Assembly (NCBI RefSeq): GCF_900116615.1
Contig: NZ_FPBF01000006.1
Location: 62,001-126,000, forward strand
DNA length: 64,000 bases
Direction: 5' to 3'
Origin: Algoriphagus locisalis
Lineage (GTDB): Bacteria; Bacteroidota; Bacteroidia; Cytophagales; Cyclobacteriaceae
The notes under the pieces were generated by a model that had not been told where the DNA came from, made no database searches, and worked only from the letters and a program-made list of their open reading frames with translations. The position numbers and the translations under genes were made by a program. Below, piece by piece: positions 52,254 to 61,381 of this stretch (its first letter is position 1; the number at the start of each line of letters is the position of its first letter).

Positions 52254-54809
52254 ATGAAAAAAAATCTGCTCTCGCTGATTTTATCCTTTTTTGCGCTAGC
52301 TAGTTATGCTCAAGTTGATCTAAGCTACTACCTGCCCACCGGATATACCTATGATGAATCCATCCCAACTCCGAAGGAGGTTTTGGGATATGAAGTGGGA
52401 GAATGGCATGTAAGCCATGATCAATTGGTCATGTATATGAAGGCTGTGGCGGAAGCTTCTGACCGGGTGACTTTCGAGGAAACAGGCAGAACCTATGAGA
52501 AAAGACCGCAGGTACTTTTGACAATTACGTCGCCTTCTAACCTTGGTAAAATCGATCAAATCAAAACAGATCGCAAAAAACTTAGAGATGCTGGAGCGTC
52601 AGCAGATATAGAGAAGATGCCTGTGGTGATGTTTATGGGCTATTCTGTTCATGGAAATGAACCTAGCGGTGCCAATGCAGCTCTTTTGGCAGCCTATCAT
52701 TTTGCGGCAGCAAAGGAAATAGCAGGTGATCTTGAAAATATGGTTTTGCTGCTTGATCCGGCTATCAATCCAGATGGATTGAATCGGTTTGCTTCCTGGG
52801 TAAATACCCACAAGTCGTATAATATGAATGGTGATCCAAACAATGTGGAATTCAGCGAAGCTTGGCCGCGAGGAAGAACGAACCATTATTGGTTTGATCT
52901 GAACAGAGATTGGCTTCCGGTACAGCATCCAGAATCGAGGAATAGGGTTCGTGTTTTCCAAGATTGGCTTCCAAACATTCATTTGGATTTTCACGAGATG
53001 GGAACGAACAGCACGTTCTTTTTCCAGCCAGGCGTACCGGCACGAATGCACCCTCTGACTCCTGAGAAGAATTTTGAATTGACGGAAAAAATAGGAAAGT
53101 ACCATGCGAAAGCCTTGGATCAAATAGGTTCTCTGTATTTCAATCAGGAGAATTACGATGATTACTATTATGGAAAAGGCTCCACCTATCCGGACGTACA
53201 AGGTTCTATTGGAATCCTGTTTGAACAAGCCAGCTCAAGAGGTCACCTTCAGGAAAGTGTGAATGGAATGCTCAGCTTTCCTTTTACCATCAGAAATCAA
53301 TTCACTGCAAACCTGTCATCGTTTCAGGCTGCCAAAGAAATGCGTGAGGAGTTGAATCAATTCATGAAGGATTTCTATCAGGACATTCAAAAAGAGGTAG
53401 ATGCTGATTCGAATAAGGCATACATTTTTGGAAGCTCGGGAGACGATGCTCGAAGCTATCATTTGGCAGATTTGATCCTACAGCATGATATAAAAGTATT
53501 TAGCCTGAATGACGATATTACTGTAAATGGAAAGGATTTCGATAAAGAAAACTCCTACATCGTACCGGCAGATCAGCCGCAATACAGACTGATCAAAGCG
53601 ATGTTTGAAACCCGCAATACGTTCAAAGACAGCTTGTTCTATGATATTTCTGCCTGGACTTATCCTATGGCTTTCAACTTGGATTACATGGCGTTGAATA
53701 GTCAGATTTTGAACTTGGCATCTGTCAATGAAATCACCAAAAACTCTATTGCTTTAACGCCAGGTAACGTAATAGGTGAAGTGGGTGCATACCAGTATGC
53801 TATGGAATGGACGGATTACTACGCTCCAAAAGCAGCTTACAAATTGATGGATGCTGATTTCCAGGTGAGAGTAGCCACCGGAGAATTTTCCACTGCAGAT
53901 GGCAAAAAATTCGGACGAGGTACCTTATTGATTGGTAAAGGAGAAAGCGGATTGGACGATCAGGCTTTTTTTAATAAACTGGCTGAAATAGCTCAGAAAT
54001 CCACAGTAGATATCTATGGATTGACTACTGGCTATACTGAAGGTATGAATTTAGGTTCGCCAAATATGGCGGTTCTTGACAAACCAGAAATTGCACTATT
54101 GGTAGAAGGAGGAGTGGATAGTTACGAAGCTGGGGAAATCTGGCATTTGCTAGATCAGCGCTACGAAATGCCGATTACACTCTTGTCAATGGATAATATC
54201 GGGGGAAGCACGCTTGATAGATACAATGTAATTCTAATGCCTGACGGTAGATATAGTAGTCTAGGCAAATCCGGTGCAGCTACGCTAAAAGCCTGGGTTT
54301 CCGGTGGAGGGACTTTACTGGCTAAAGGAGGAGCCATCCAGTTTCTGGCACAGAATGAAGTGGGGAATTTTAAGTTTAGAGAGGCGGCTGAACCTGAGGC
54401 AGATTTGCAAAAAAGCTATGCAGACTATGAAAACGAAAGAGGTGCAAAAGTGACCGGAGGAGCGATTTTCAATGCTACCTTAGATCTCACGCATCCCATT
54501 GGGTATGGTTACCTAGACGCTGATATTCACACGTTCAGAAATGATAACTTGTTTCTGGAACCTTCCGAAAATCCCTACGCTAACCCACTGATTTACACAG
54601 ATCAGCCATTAGCGTCTGGTTACCTTCATCCTTCCAATCTTCCAGGAATTCAAAATGGATCTGTGATTCAGGTTTCTGGAGTAGGACGGGGAAGAATCGT
54701 CGCCTTTGCAGATAATATGAATTTCAGAGCATTCTGGTTCGGAACAAACAAGCTTTATATGAACGCCATCTTCTTTGGTCAGGTCATACAAAGCGGAACA
54801 ACACGATAA
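52254..54809 (+). CDS. secreted M14-family zinc carboxypeptidase-like protein
   Basis: 851 residues. Signal peptide ends near residue 19 (SYAQ). The M14 zinc site is GYSVHGNEPSGANAAL (His and Glu) and the following IHLDFHEMG (His). A long C-terminal domain of about 400 residues is beta-rich and may bind substrates, with GGGTLLAKGGAI. It is exported to the periplasm or outside and probably trims peptides or peptidoglycan fragments. A terminator follows. Confidence 0.9.
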   Translation: MKKNLLSLILSFFALASYAQVDLSYYLPTGYTYDESIPTPKEVLGYEVGEWHVSHDQLVMYMKAVAEASDRVTFEETGRTYEKRPQVLLTITSPSNLGKIDQIKTDRKKLRDAGASADIEKMPVVMFMGYSVHGNEPSGANAALLAAYHFAAAKEIAGDLENMVLLLDPAINPDGLNRFASWVNTHKSYNMNGDPNNVEFSEAWPRGRTNHYWFDLNRDWLPVQHPESRNRVRVFQDWLPNIHLDFHEMGTNSTFFFQPGVPARMHPLTPEKNFELTEKIGKYHAKALDQIGSLYFNQENYDDYYYGKGSTYPDVQGSIGILFEQASSRGHLQESVNGMLSFPFTIRNQFTANLSSFQAAKEMREELNQFMKDFYQDIQKEVDADSNKAYIFGSSGDDARSYHLADLILQHDIKVFSLNDDITVNGKDFDKENSYIVPADQPQYRLIKAMFETRNTFKDSLFYDISAWTYPMAFNLDYMALNSQILNLASVNEITKNSIALTPGNVIGEVGAYQYAMEWTDYYAPKAAYKLMDADFQVRVATGEFSTADGKKFGRGTLLIGKGESGLDDQAFFNKLAEIAQKSTVDIYGLTTGYTEGMNLGSPNMAVLDKPEIALLVEGGVDSYEAGEIWHLLDQRYEMPITLLSMDNIGGSTLDRYNVILMPDGRYSSLGKSGAATLKAWVSGGGTLLAKGGAIQFLAQNEVGNFKFREAAEPEADLQKSYADYENERGAKVTGGAIFNATLDLTHPIGYGYLDADIHTFRNDNLFLEPSENPYANPLIYTDQPLASGYLHPSNLPGIQNGSVIQVSGVGRGRIVAFADNMNFRAFWFGTNKLYMNAIFFGQVIQSGTTR

Positions 54810-54825
54810 CAGGTTAAAACTAAAG

Positions 54826-54852
54826 TCCCGGTTTGTTAATCGGGATTTTTTT
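54826..54852 (+). terminator. rho-independent terminator after the M14 peptidase
   Basis: TCCCGG (54826-54831) pairs with the TCGGGA region ending at 54845 and is followed by seven T. It ends the M14 gene transcript and precedes the amidohydrolase gene. Confidence 0.8.
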
Positions 54853-54912
54853 GTTCTCTAACATTCAGTACTATTTTGCGTAAGCAAGCCAGACCTATTC
54901 CACTAAAAGCAT

Positions 54913-56031
54913 ATGAATCACACTACCAAATTATTTATTGCACTTGCATTTTTCGCGATTGGAAACATCGCTTTGGCTCAGGAAATGAGTTTTGAAGAGT
55001 ACAATCCGCCCTCTACCTTGAAAGTTCCGGAGCATCCAGTTCAGCGGGCAAAATTCCCATTTGTAGATATTCACAGTCATCAGGGAGGGATTAATGAGGA
55101 GAAAATCGATCAGCTTATTTCTGAAATGGATGAAATCAATATGGGCGTATTGGTTAATCTGAGTGGAAGAGGGTTCGGAAGAGGAAATAGCAATACCCAG
55201 CAGGAGTATATTCAATCCATGATCAAAGAATTTAATACCCACGCGCCTGGCAGATTTATGGTTTTTACCAATTTGAATTTTGCTGGTTTTGGGGATGAAA
55301 ATTGGACTAGACTTGCTGTGAAAGAACTGGAAGAAGATGTAGCTGCCGGAGCGAGTGGCCTGAAAATCTATAAAAGTCTTGGCTTAAATGTCAATGATGT
55401 CAATGGAAATCGCGTACCAGTAAACCATCCTGATCTGGATGCTGTCTGGGCGAAAGCCGGTGAACTGGGAATTCCTGTAATCATCCACTCTGCTGATCCC
55501 GCGCAGTTTTGGCAAGAAATGGACGCGAATAACGAGCGTTGGTTAGAACTTAAGACTCACCCAAATCGCCAGCGGGGAGCAGATAATCCTGCTCCTTTTG
55601 AGCAGATCATTGCTGAGCAGCACGATGTTTTTGCGAAGCATCCTGAAACGACTTTTATCAATGCCCACATGGGTTGGATGGCTAATGATCTGGACGCAGC
55701 AAGCGCGCATTTGGAGAAATACCCGAACGTGAATTTCGGAATTGGTGCTGTGATCGCTGAGTTTGGAAGACAACCCAGACGTGCAAAGGAGTTTTTTGAA
55801 AAGTATCAGGACCGAGTGCTATTTGGTAAGGATGCTTATAATAAAGAGGAATATTATACCTATTTCAGAGTGCTGGAAACGGAAGATGAATATTTTCCTT
55901 ACTACAAAAAGTACCATGCTTTTTGGGCGATGTATGGGCTTGGACTTTCTGATGAAGTGTTGAAAAAGCTGTATTACAAAAATGCGCTGAGAATTGTGCC
56001 TGGGATGGATAAGAGTGTTTTTCCAGATTGA
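54913..56031 (+). CDS. secreted amidohydrolase-family (TIM-barrel) protein
   Basis: 372 residues, signal peptide ending near residue 22 (NIALAQ). Metal-site motifs are FVDIHSHQGG, IPVIIHSADP, FINAHMGWMA and FGKDAYNKEEYY. It matches amidohydrolase family 2 of the metal-dependent hydrolases, exported version. Substrate unknown. Confidence 0.88.
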   Translation: MNHTTKLFIALAFFAIGNIALAQEMSFEEYNPPSTLKVPEHPVQRAKFPFVDIHSHQGGINEEKIDQLISEMDEINMGVLVNLSGRGFGRGNSNTQQEYIQSMIKEFNTHAPGRFMVFTNLNFAGFGDENWTRLAVKELEEDVAAGASGLKIYKSLGLNVNDVNGNRVPVNHPDLDAVWAKAGELGIPVIIHSADPAQFWQEMDANNERWLELKTHPNRQRGADNPAPFEQIIAEQHDVFAKHPETTFINAHMGWMANDLDAASAHLEKYPNVNFGIGAVIAEFGRQPRRAKEFFEKYQDRVLFGKDAYNKEEYYTYFRVLETEDEYFPYYKKYHAFWAMYGLGLSDEVLKKLYYKNALRIVPGMDKSVFPD

Positions 56032-56045
56032 TGTATTTACCTTTT

Positions 56046-56085
56046 TAACCACTGAGCGCGCGAAGTTTGACGCAAAGGTCTCAAA
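56046..56085. repeat. AACCACTGAG-type dispersed repeat
   Basis: AACCACTGAGCGCGCGAAG is followed by TTTGACGCAAAGGTCTCAAAG. It resembles the AACCGCAGAG text at 23773, with the same CAAAGG ending. No gene is here. Confidence 0.4.
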
Positions 56086-56138
56086 GATTTTACTACATAG
56101 TTCATTATAAGGTCCTTTCTATCCATCTATAAAAAAAA

Positions 56139-56227
56139 CTTTACACCCCTTCTCTCATAGGTAAAGAAAATGAAGAAATCTTTACATCTGGGGTTTCTTA
56201 AGTAAAGAAACTATAGCTTTTCTTTAC
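56139..56227. repeat. five phased CTTTAC/GTAAAG copies in alternating orientation
   Basis: CTTTAC at 56139, 56180 and 56222 alternates with GTAAAG at 56161 and 56202, spaced 22, 19, 22 and 20 bp. They form nested hairpins (for example GTAAAGAAA/TTTCTTTAC around 56202-56227). Two helical turns between copies suggests a binding array for a regulator or a self-regulating module. It abuts the Fic-like pseudogene. Confidence 0.55.
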
Positions 56228-56397
56228 ATATACCAAGATCGAGTTTATTGTGAGAGACTTTGGGGGTTTCCAGAATCACTGCTGCCAATTACCTCAATAA
56301 ATTCGCTGAGGATGGTGTACTACGTAAAGGGAAATCAGGCACGGAAAATTTTTATGTAAATGAGAGGCTTTTTGCACTGCTGACCGTAAGACCTTAG
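56225..56397 (+). pseudogene. remnant of a Fic-family protein C-terminus (frameshifted)
   Basis: One frame gives TYTKIEFIVRDFG, and after the GGGGG run at 56262-56266 the +1 frame gives VSRITAANYLNKFAEDGVLR and GKSGTENFYVNERLF, ending at the TAG at 56395-56397. This is the winged-helix C-terminus of Fic AMP-transferase-like proteins. The catalytic HPFxxGNGR part is missing, so only a fragment remains. Confidence 0.75.
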
Positions 56398-56434
56398 CTA
56401 GAGAGCTAATCATTCATCATCAACCGAAAAGTCT

Positions 56435-56923
56435 ATGAAGCATTTTCACTACAAAAATAAAAATGATGGAACCAAAGGTCCCCGAATTCTTGGTCAGATA
56501 TTCCTTGCTTCTGGGCTAATTGTAATCCTTCTATCCTTTATAAATGATTTGGAAACAGAACCTACTAAAATTGCACTAGTTGCTGGAGGTGCGCTAGTGA
56601 TTGGAGCAATTTTGAGTTCGCTTAATTCAGGAACTCTTTTTGATTTTCAAAACAGAAGATTCAAGGTATATCAGAAGATCCTCTGGTTTGAATCTGGCGA
56701 ATGGGAAGAGCTACCGGAGATTGACCAAGTGGATTTGGTACATCACAGTTTTCGCACTTCTTATATCCCAAATGGGATTACGCCTACCTTAAATGGTCAG
56801 GTCACTATTTATAAAGTAGTCATGGTAGCCAACGAAACCAAGTTCTTAGCGCTGGATTTCTCACGGGAAAAGGATGCGGTGAAAGCCTTGGAGAAGATAA
56901 AAACAGGGATGAGTATAGGATAA
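56435..56923 (+). CDS. hypothetical protein with two membrane segments
   Basis: 162 residues. Two hydrophobic stretches near residues 19-35 (ILGQIFLASGLIVILLSFI) and 45-60 (IALVAGGALVIGAILSSL) precede a soluble C-terminal domain with a FDFQNRRFKVYQKILW strand. Not recognised. Likely a small inner-membrane protein; it is followed by a convergent toxin gene. Confidence 0.65.
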   Translation: MKHFHYKNKNDGTKGPRILGQIFLASGLIVILLSFINDLETEPTKIALVAGGALVIGAILSSLNSGTLFDFQNRRFKVYQKILWFESGEWEELPEIDQVDLVHHSFRTSYIPNGITPTLNGQVTIYKVVMVANETKFLALDFSREKDAVKALEKIKTGMSIG

Positions 56924-56941
56924 AAATGAAGGCTGAAGAAA

Positions 56942-57217
56942 CTATTCTGTATAGTGGCTAAATGCGGATATCAAAGTTACTGTTATGGTTTGCCCATTAA
57001 CTGAATAGATGAGCCGATGTTCTAAATTTAATCTTCTTGACCATAGACCAGAATAGTTGTTCTTTAAAAGTTCGGGTTTTCCAGTTCCAGTATATGGATG
57101 TTCTTCCAGCTCGTTTAGTAAAACTTCCAGTTTTGCTAATAACTTCTTGTTTCCAGACTTCTTGATTTTCTCAATGTCTTTAAGCGCTTTTTGTGTAAAA
57201 TAGATTTCAAAGGTCAT
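56942..57217 (-). CDS. YoeB/Txe-type mRNA interferase toxin
   Basis: 91 residues, RelE fold. FTQKALKDIEKIKKSG at the start, GTGKPELLKNNYSGLWSRR in the middle and HRLIYSV with a final SAFSHYTE are the Txe/YoeB hallmarks (the C-terminal H-Y is catalytic). It cleaves mRNA at the ribosome in family members. It overlaps the antitoxin gene by 4 nt. Confidence 0.92.
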   Translation of the reverse strand: MTFEIYFTQKALKDIEKIKKSGNKKLLAKLEVLLNELEEHPYTGTGKPELLKNNYSGLWSRRLNLEHRLIYSVNGQTITVTLISAFSHYTE

Positions 57218-57465
57218 GAATGGAGTAACTTTTTCCGCTCTTTTCGATCCAGTTTTACAACCCTTCCCTCTTTTACATCAATCATTCCAGCCTCAATTTC
57301 AGCTAGATTTTTTGGTTTCTCAAAATACGGGTCTTTGCTTGGTGAAGGATTCAACACGCTTTCGGCTACATCCTTTTCATGGAAATCAACCTTGAATGCC
57401 TTTGCAAGATTTTTGAATGCCCCTAGAATTTCTTCATTATCTGTTTGTATCTCAATTGCTTTCAT
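57214..57465 (-). CDS. antitoxin partner of the YoeB-type toxin
   Basis: 83 residues, no membrane segment. A helical middle (LGAFKNLAKAFKVDFHEK) and the IEAGMIDVKEGRVVKLDRKE end fit DUF2683-type antitoxins with a toxin-binding C-terminus. It is upstream of the toxin, the usual order. Confidence 0.82.
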   Translation of the reverse strand: MKAIEIQTDNEEILGAFKNLAKAFKVDFHEKDVAESVLNPSPSKDPYFEKPKNLAEIEAGMIDVKEGRVVKLDRKERKKLLHS

Positions 57466-57622
57466 AGCTTAAATATACGGATTATCGGTAGTATTGATTT
57501 CCTGATGAGAACGCTAGTTACGCTTGATTTTATACGAAAAGGAGGGTGAAGATTTGAAATAAGGGTCTCAATAATTGTTTTAAAGGATAATTAATTGTCC
57601 TAGGACATCGCAATTTCTAGAA

Positions 57623-57668
57623 TAAAAAGCACTGATTTCCTCGAAACAAGTTCGGAAAATCAGTGCTT
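57623..57668 (-). terminator. terminator of the TonB-dependent receptor gene
   Basis: AAGCACTGATTTCC and GGAAAATCAGTGCTT pair with one bulge. On the minus strand the hairpin is followed by TTTTTATT. It starts about 18 bases after the receptor stop. Confidence 0.85.
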
Positions 57669-57686
57669 ACTGAAAGTATAAACTCT

Positions 57687-60077
57687 TTAAAACTTCAAAT
57701 TCAATCCCAACATAAAATTCGTACCTGCCATTGGGTAATAGTAATTCTCCGTCACCAATTCCTTCTGGCTTTCTCCCGGCACAAAATAGCTGAAGGTATA
57801 TCCATTCGGCTCATATAGCTCATTGAAGATGTTATTCACCATCAAGTTCAGCTCTAAGCTTTTGAAGAATCTAGGCTGCACCTGATAGCTCACTCGGAAA
57901 TCGTTCGTGAAGAAAGAATCCAGAGATCTGCTATCATTTGCAGAATTGTCCAAGTATTGCTTTCCAACGTACTTGGACATCCAGTTCAAAGAAAGATTAT
58001 CGATGGGTTTATATTCAACGATTGCAGATGCAATGGTATTCGGAGAAAAAGCAATGTCCGTGTTTTCATAAGTAAATGCCTCTTGTTGGAATTCCTCCGT
58101 GCTGTAATCGTCCACATACTCGGTAAACTCTTTGATTTTGTTCTGGCTGAGCGTCAGATTTCCGCCCACAGTGAACGCCTTCGAAACCTGATAATTCCCG
58201 GATAGCTCAATTCCTGCGCGGTAAGAATTGGCGACATTTTCGCGGATATAGGCTCCCACATCGTTGATTTGGCCAGTTAATATCAACTGATCTTTGTATC
58301 CCATGTAGTAGAAATTTGCATTGTAGTTAAACCTTCCTTTTTGAGCCCTTACTCCTGCTTCGATATTATTCAGACGCTCGGGTCTTGGGATTTCGGTGAT
58401 CGGGTTGTCTGTAAAATCGGATCTTTTAGGCTCTCTATTGGCCACTGCGACGCTGGCATACCATACCTGTCCATTGCTTTGCTCGTAACTCAGACCAAAT
58501 TTCGGGTTGAAGAAGGTATAGGTTTCATTCCCATCCACGATTCTTTGGTCGTCATTGACTCCAAAGAAAGTGTAATTAATCCCCCGCACCTGCAAATCAC
58601 CGAAGAGATTCAAGCCGGGGCTGATTTCGTGGGTAGCTTTCAGGTAAATGTTGCGGTCATCTTTTACGGCATTGTTATCGTAATACCGATCTCGGATGTT
58701 TGTCTCTCCTGCAATTCTCGCCCAGATGATTTCACCGAAGTGGTCGCCATCGTATCGATTGACTCCACCACCAAGGATCACATCCCACTTTCCGTCATCT
58801 GAGATGTAATTGACCGAAGCAATTCCTCCAAAGAAGTCATTGTCCAGCCATCTTCTGCGAATAATGTCTGTACTGGAGAATGTTTCTCCACCGATTGCTA
58901 CATCAGGAAGCCCATAACTTGCAAAATCATCGTCTTCCCTGTACTGCTCGTAATATCCGCGTCCATAAGTATAGTGAAGTGCGGCATTGGTTTTCCAGTT
59001 GCTTCCGATTTTGCCCGTATAAATCAACTGATAATGATCCTGTTGGTAATTGTCAGTTTCATTGTCATAGGTGTAATAGTTGAAGGTTCTGTCATCTTCC
59101 AGTTTAGATTCTGGAAGTCCATACCAGGCTTGGTAGGTTTGCTCCTGACCGGAAAAGATATTCAGTTTTACCACATGATTTTCACCATAGTATCCTCCCG
59201 ACACAAAGAAGGATTTCAAATCAGAAAAAGCCCGATCCACATAGCCATCTGAGGTAATTTTGGAAAGTCTTGCATCCACCGCAAAGCGGTTGTTGAGCAA
59301 GCCGGTTCCGGCTTTGATGGTATGTTTCCAAGAGTTAAATGAGCCCGCAGAATTGGATACCTCGGCATAGGGCTCATCTTTTCGGGTATCCGTTTGGATA
59401 TTCAGACTGGCGCCAAAGGTAGCTGCACCGTTGGTGGAGGTTCCCACTCCTCGCTGTATCTGAATATTATCCACCGAAGAGGCAAAATCCGGCATATTGA
59501 CGTAGAAAACGCCGTGAGACTCCGCATCATTCATCGGAATTCCATTCACAGTGACGTTAATTCGGCTTTGGTCTGATCCCCGAATACTCATGCTGGTATA
59601 GCCGATTCCAGCCCCGGCATCTGAATTCGTCACCACGGATGGAGTGAAATTTAGCAGAATTGGGATATCCTGTCCTAGGTTTCTTTCAGCAAGTTCTGCC
59701 TTATCAATGGTTTGAAAGGTAGTTGGAGTAGTCGCTGATGCTCTGGTCGCAGAGACAATAAACTCTTCAGAAAGGAGATCAGTTGGATTTAGCTGCAGTC
59801 GTAATTCGCCCGCTAAAGGCACAATGAGGCTCTTTTGAAGTGTTTCAAATCCTACATAGGATACCCGAAGTTGGATCTCTCCATCTTTTAATTTGGTGAT
59901 GGTAAAATTTCCATTTTCATCTGAGACGGCTCCACGGCCCTGTTTTTCTGTCCAGACAGATGCTCCAATTAATGGTTCGCCGGTATTGGCGTCCAGGACT
60001 TTTCCGCTGATGCTGTTTTGAGCCCAGGCAGAAATTGCAAACAGGCATAATGCCAAGTTTAACAGTACTTTTTTCAT
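57687..60077 (-). CDS. TonB-dependent outer-membrane receptor (thiamine-regulated)
   Basis: 796 residues from the ATG at 60075-60077; an upstream ATG would add 12 residues without a signal peptide. Signal peptide MKKVLLNLALCLFAISAWAQ is followed by a carboxypeptidase-regulatory-like domain (NSISGKVLDANTGEPLIGAS), then the plug (AELAERNLGQDIPILLNFTP) and a 22-strand barrel ending in GLNLKF. A TPP riboswitch sits upstream, so it probably imports thiamine or a precursor. No inner-membrane transporter is adjacent. Confidence 0.93.
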   Translation of the reverse strand: MKKVLLNLALCLFAISAWAQNSISGKVLDANTGEPLIGASVWTEKQGRGAVSDENGNFTITKLKDGEIQLRVSYVGFETLQKSLIVPLAGELRLQLNPTDLLSEEFIVSATRASATTPTTFQTIDKAELAERNLGQDIPILLNFTPSVVTNSDAGAGIGYTSMSIRGSDQSRINVTVNGIPMNDAESHGVFYVNMPDFASSVDNIQIQRGVGTSTNGAATFGASLNIQTDTRKDEPYAEVSNSAGSFNSWKHTIKAGTGLLNNRFAVDARLSKITSDGYVDRAFSDLKSFFVSGGYYGENHVVKLNIFSGQEQTYQAWYGLPESKLEDDRTFNYYTYDNETDNYQQDHYQLIYTGKIGSNWKTNAALHYTYGRGYYEQYREDDDFASYGLPDVAIGGETFSSTDIIRRRWLDNDFFGGIASVNYISDDGKWDVILGGGVNRYDGDHFGEIIWARIAGETNIRDRYYDNNAVKDDRNIYLKATHEISPGLNLFGDLQVRGINYTFFGVNDDQRIVDGNETYTFFNPKFGLSYEQSNGQVWYASVAVANREPKRSDFTDNPITEIPRPERLNNIEAGVRAQKGRFNYNANFYYMGYKDQLILTGQINDVGAYIRENVANSYRAGIELSGNYQVSKAFTVGGNLTLSQNKIKEFTEYVDDYSTEEFQQEAFTYENTDIAFSPNTIASAIVEYKPIDNLSLNWMSKYVGKQYLDNSANDSRSLDSFFTNDFRVSYQVQPRFFKSLELNLMVNNIFNELYEPNGYTFSYFVPGESQKELVTENYYYPMAGTNFMLGLNLKF

Positions 60078-60224
60078 GTGTATTGTTCCCTTTCGGGAGA
60101 TTGAGTGAAACATGAGAAAGCTCTAGGGAAGCTTACCGTATTTGTTTACCCTGTAGCAATAACAAAATCGAAAATCCAGAAGGGTACCGCTTCTTAGGTT
60201 TGATTTTATTGGTTACTACGCTTG

Positions 60225-60306
60225 TTCATTTCCCTTCGCCGGCATTACCCGGATCAGGTCGTATGGGTATGATCTCAGCCCGTTTTGTTAAGGCACCCCC
60301 TATGAT
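60225..60306 (-). promoter_or_regulatory. TPP riboswitch of the TonB-dependent receptor
   Basis: On the minus strand the blocks GGGGTGCCTTAAC, GGGCTGAGATCATACCCATA, CCTGATCCGGGTAATGCC and GGCGAAGGGAA occur in order. These are the conserved THI box elements. The aptamer lies 150 bp upstream of the receptor start, so receptor expression should fall when TPP is abundant. Confidence 0.95.
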
Positions 60307-60469
60307 CTAGAAGCAAAGGTAATGGGGAAAAATTGCTACGCAAACCTGCTGATTAGAAAATTAATTTGTAAAAACTCGAAGAGTCTGATTCTTTCAGGGC
60401 TTTCAAAACTGATCTTTTATTCATCTCTCAAATCTTTTTCCTAAATTTCAAGTCTAACCCTATTAACCT

Positions 60470-61315
60470 ATGAAAATCTATAAACTGCCTTCGGGCACAC
60501 TTTTGAATCATGAGAATCAAGCATTTTTGGGACCTGAATTAGACTGGGATGCCTTGCTTGCTCAAGAAAACCTAAAAGATCACATTTTATCTGAATCCAA
60601 ATCCTGGAAGAAAATATCCTCTGAAGAGGCGGATTCTTTACTGGAAAAGGGGATTTTGGCCCCTATGGGAAATCAGGAAATCTGGGCTGCAGGCGTAACG
60701 TATTTCCGTAGCCGTACTGCGAGAATGGAAGAATCCCAAGATGCAGGTGGAGCAGATTTTTATGATAAAGTTTACAATGCGGATCGACCAGAGCTATTTT
60801 TCAAAGCTACTGCTAGCAGAGTTTCAGCTCCGGGATCTGCCGTCAATATTCGTAAAGATTCTACTTGGGATGTGCCGGAACCAGAATTGACTTTGGTGGT
60901 TTCCCCGTCAGGAAAAATTCAGGGATATACCTGCGGAAATGATATGAGTAGCAGGAGTATTGAGGGAGAAAACCCGCTCTATTTACCTCAGGCGAAAGTT
61001 TATGCAGGATGCGCAGCGATTGGTCCATGTCTTTTAATAACAGATAAAGCTATTGAGGAGACTGCAACTATCCGGTTGGAGATTTTTAGAGATGATGTAC
61101 TGGCTTTTGTAGGAGAAACGCCATTGACGCAGCTGAAGCGTAAGCCGAAAGAATTGGCAGGCTGGCTTTTCCGTGGGAATACCTTTCCGATTGGTTGCTT
61201 CCTAATGACGGGAACAGGGATCGTACCAGATGATTTCACTTTGGAAGTTGGAGACAAAGTTAGAATTGGCATTGATGAGGTTGGAGTGCTTGAAAACTTT
61301 ATTGAAAAGATCTGA
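60470..61315 (+). CDS. fumarylacetoacetate hydrolase-family protein
   Basis: 281 residues. The N-terminal MGNQEIWAAGVTYFRSR and the catalytic-core blocks VPEPELTLVVSPSGKIQGYT (metal ligands), GNDMSSRSIEGENP and LMTGTGIV match the FAH fold. The GVTY-R-S start resembles sugar-acid dehydratase-type members (2-keto-3-deoxy-acids). The exact substrate is open. Confidence 0.88.
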   Translation: MKIYKLPSGTLLNHENQAFLGPELDWDALLAQENLKDHILSESKSWKKISSEEADSLLEKGILAPMGNQEIWAAGVTYFRSRTARMEESQDAGGADFYDKVYNADRPELFFKATASRVSAPGSAVNIRKDSTWDVPEPELTLVVSPSGKIQGYTCGNDMSSRSIEGENPLYLPQAKVYAGCAAIGPCLLITDKAIEETATIRLEIFRDDVLAFVGETPLTQLKRKPKELAGWLFRGNTFPIGCFLMTGTGIVPDDFTLEVGDKVRIGIDEVGVLENFIEKI

Positions 61316-61381
61316 TTTGTAGCGATTTGTGAATTCGCTTCGTCTTTGATTTTATACCAACTGTAAATAAATCATTTCCTT

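Noticed and set aside
52599-53228. 209-codon minus-strand frame opposite the M14 peptidase
   Set aside because: Shadow of the peptidase gene; composition is that of an antisense frame.
58341-58802. Long plus-strand frame opposite the TonB-dependent receptor
   Set aside because: Antisense shadow of a strongly conserved receptor gene.
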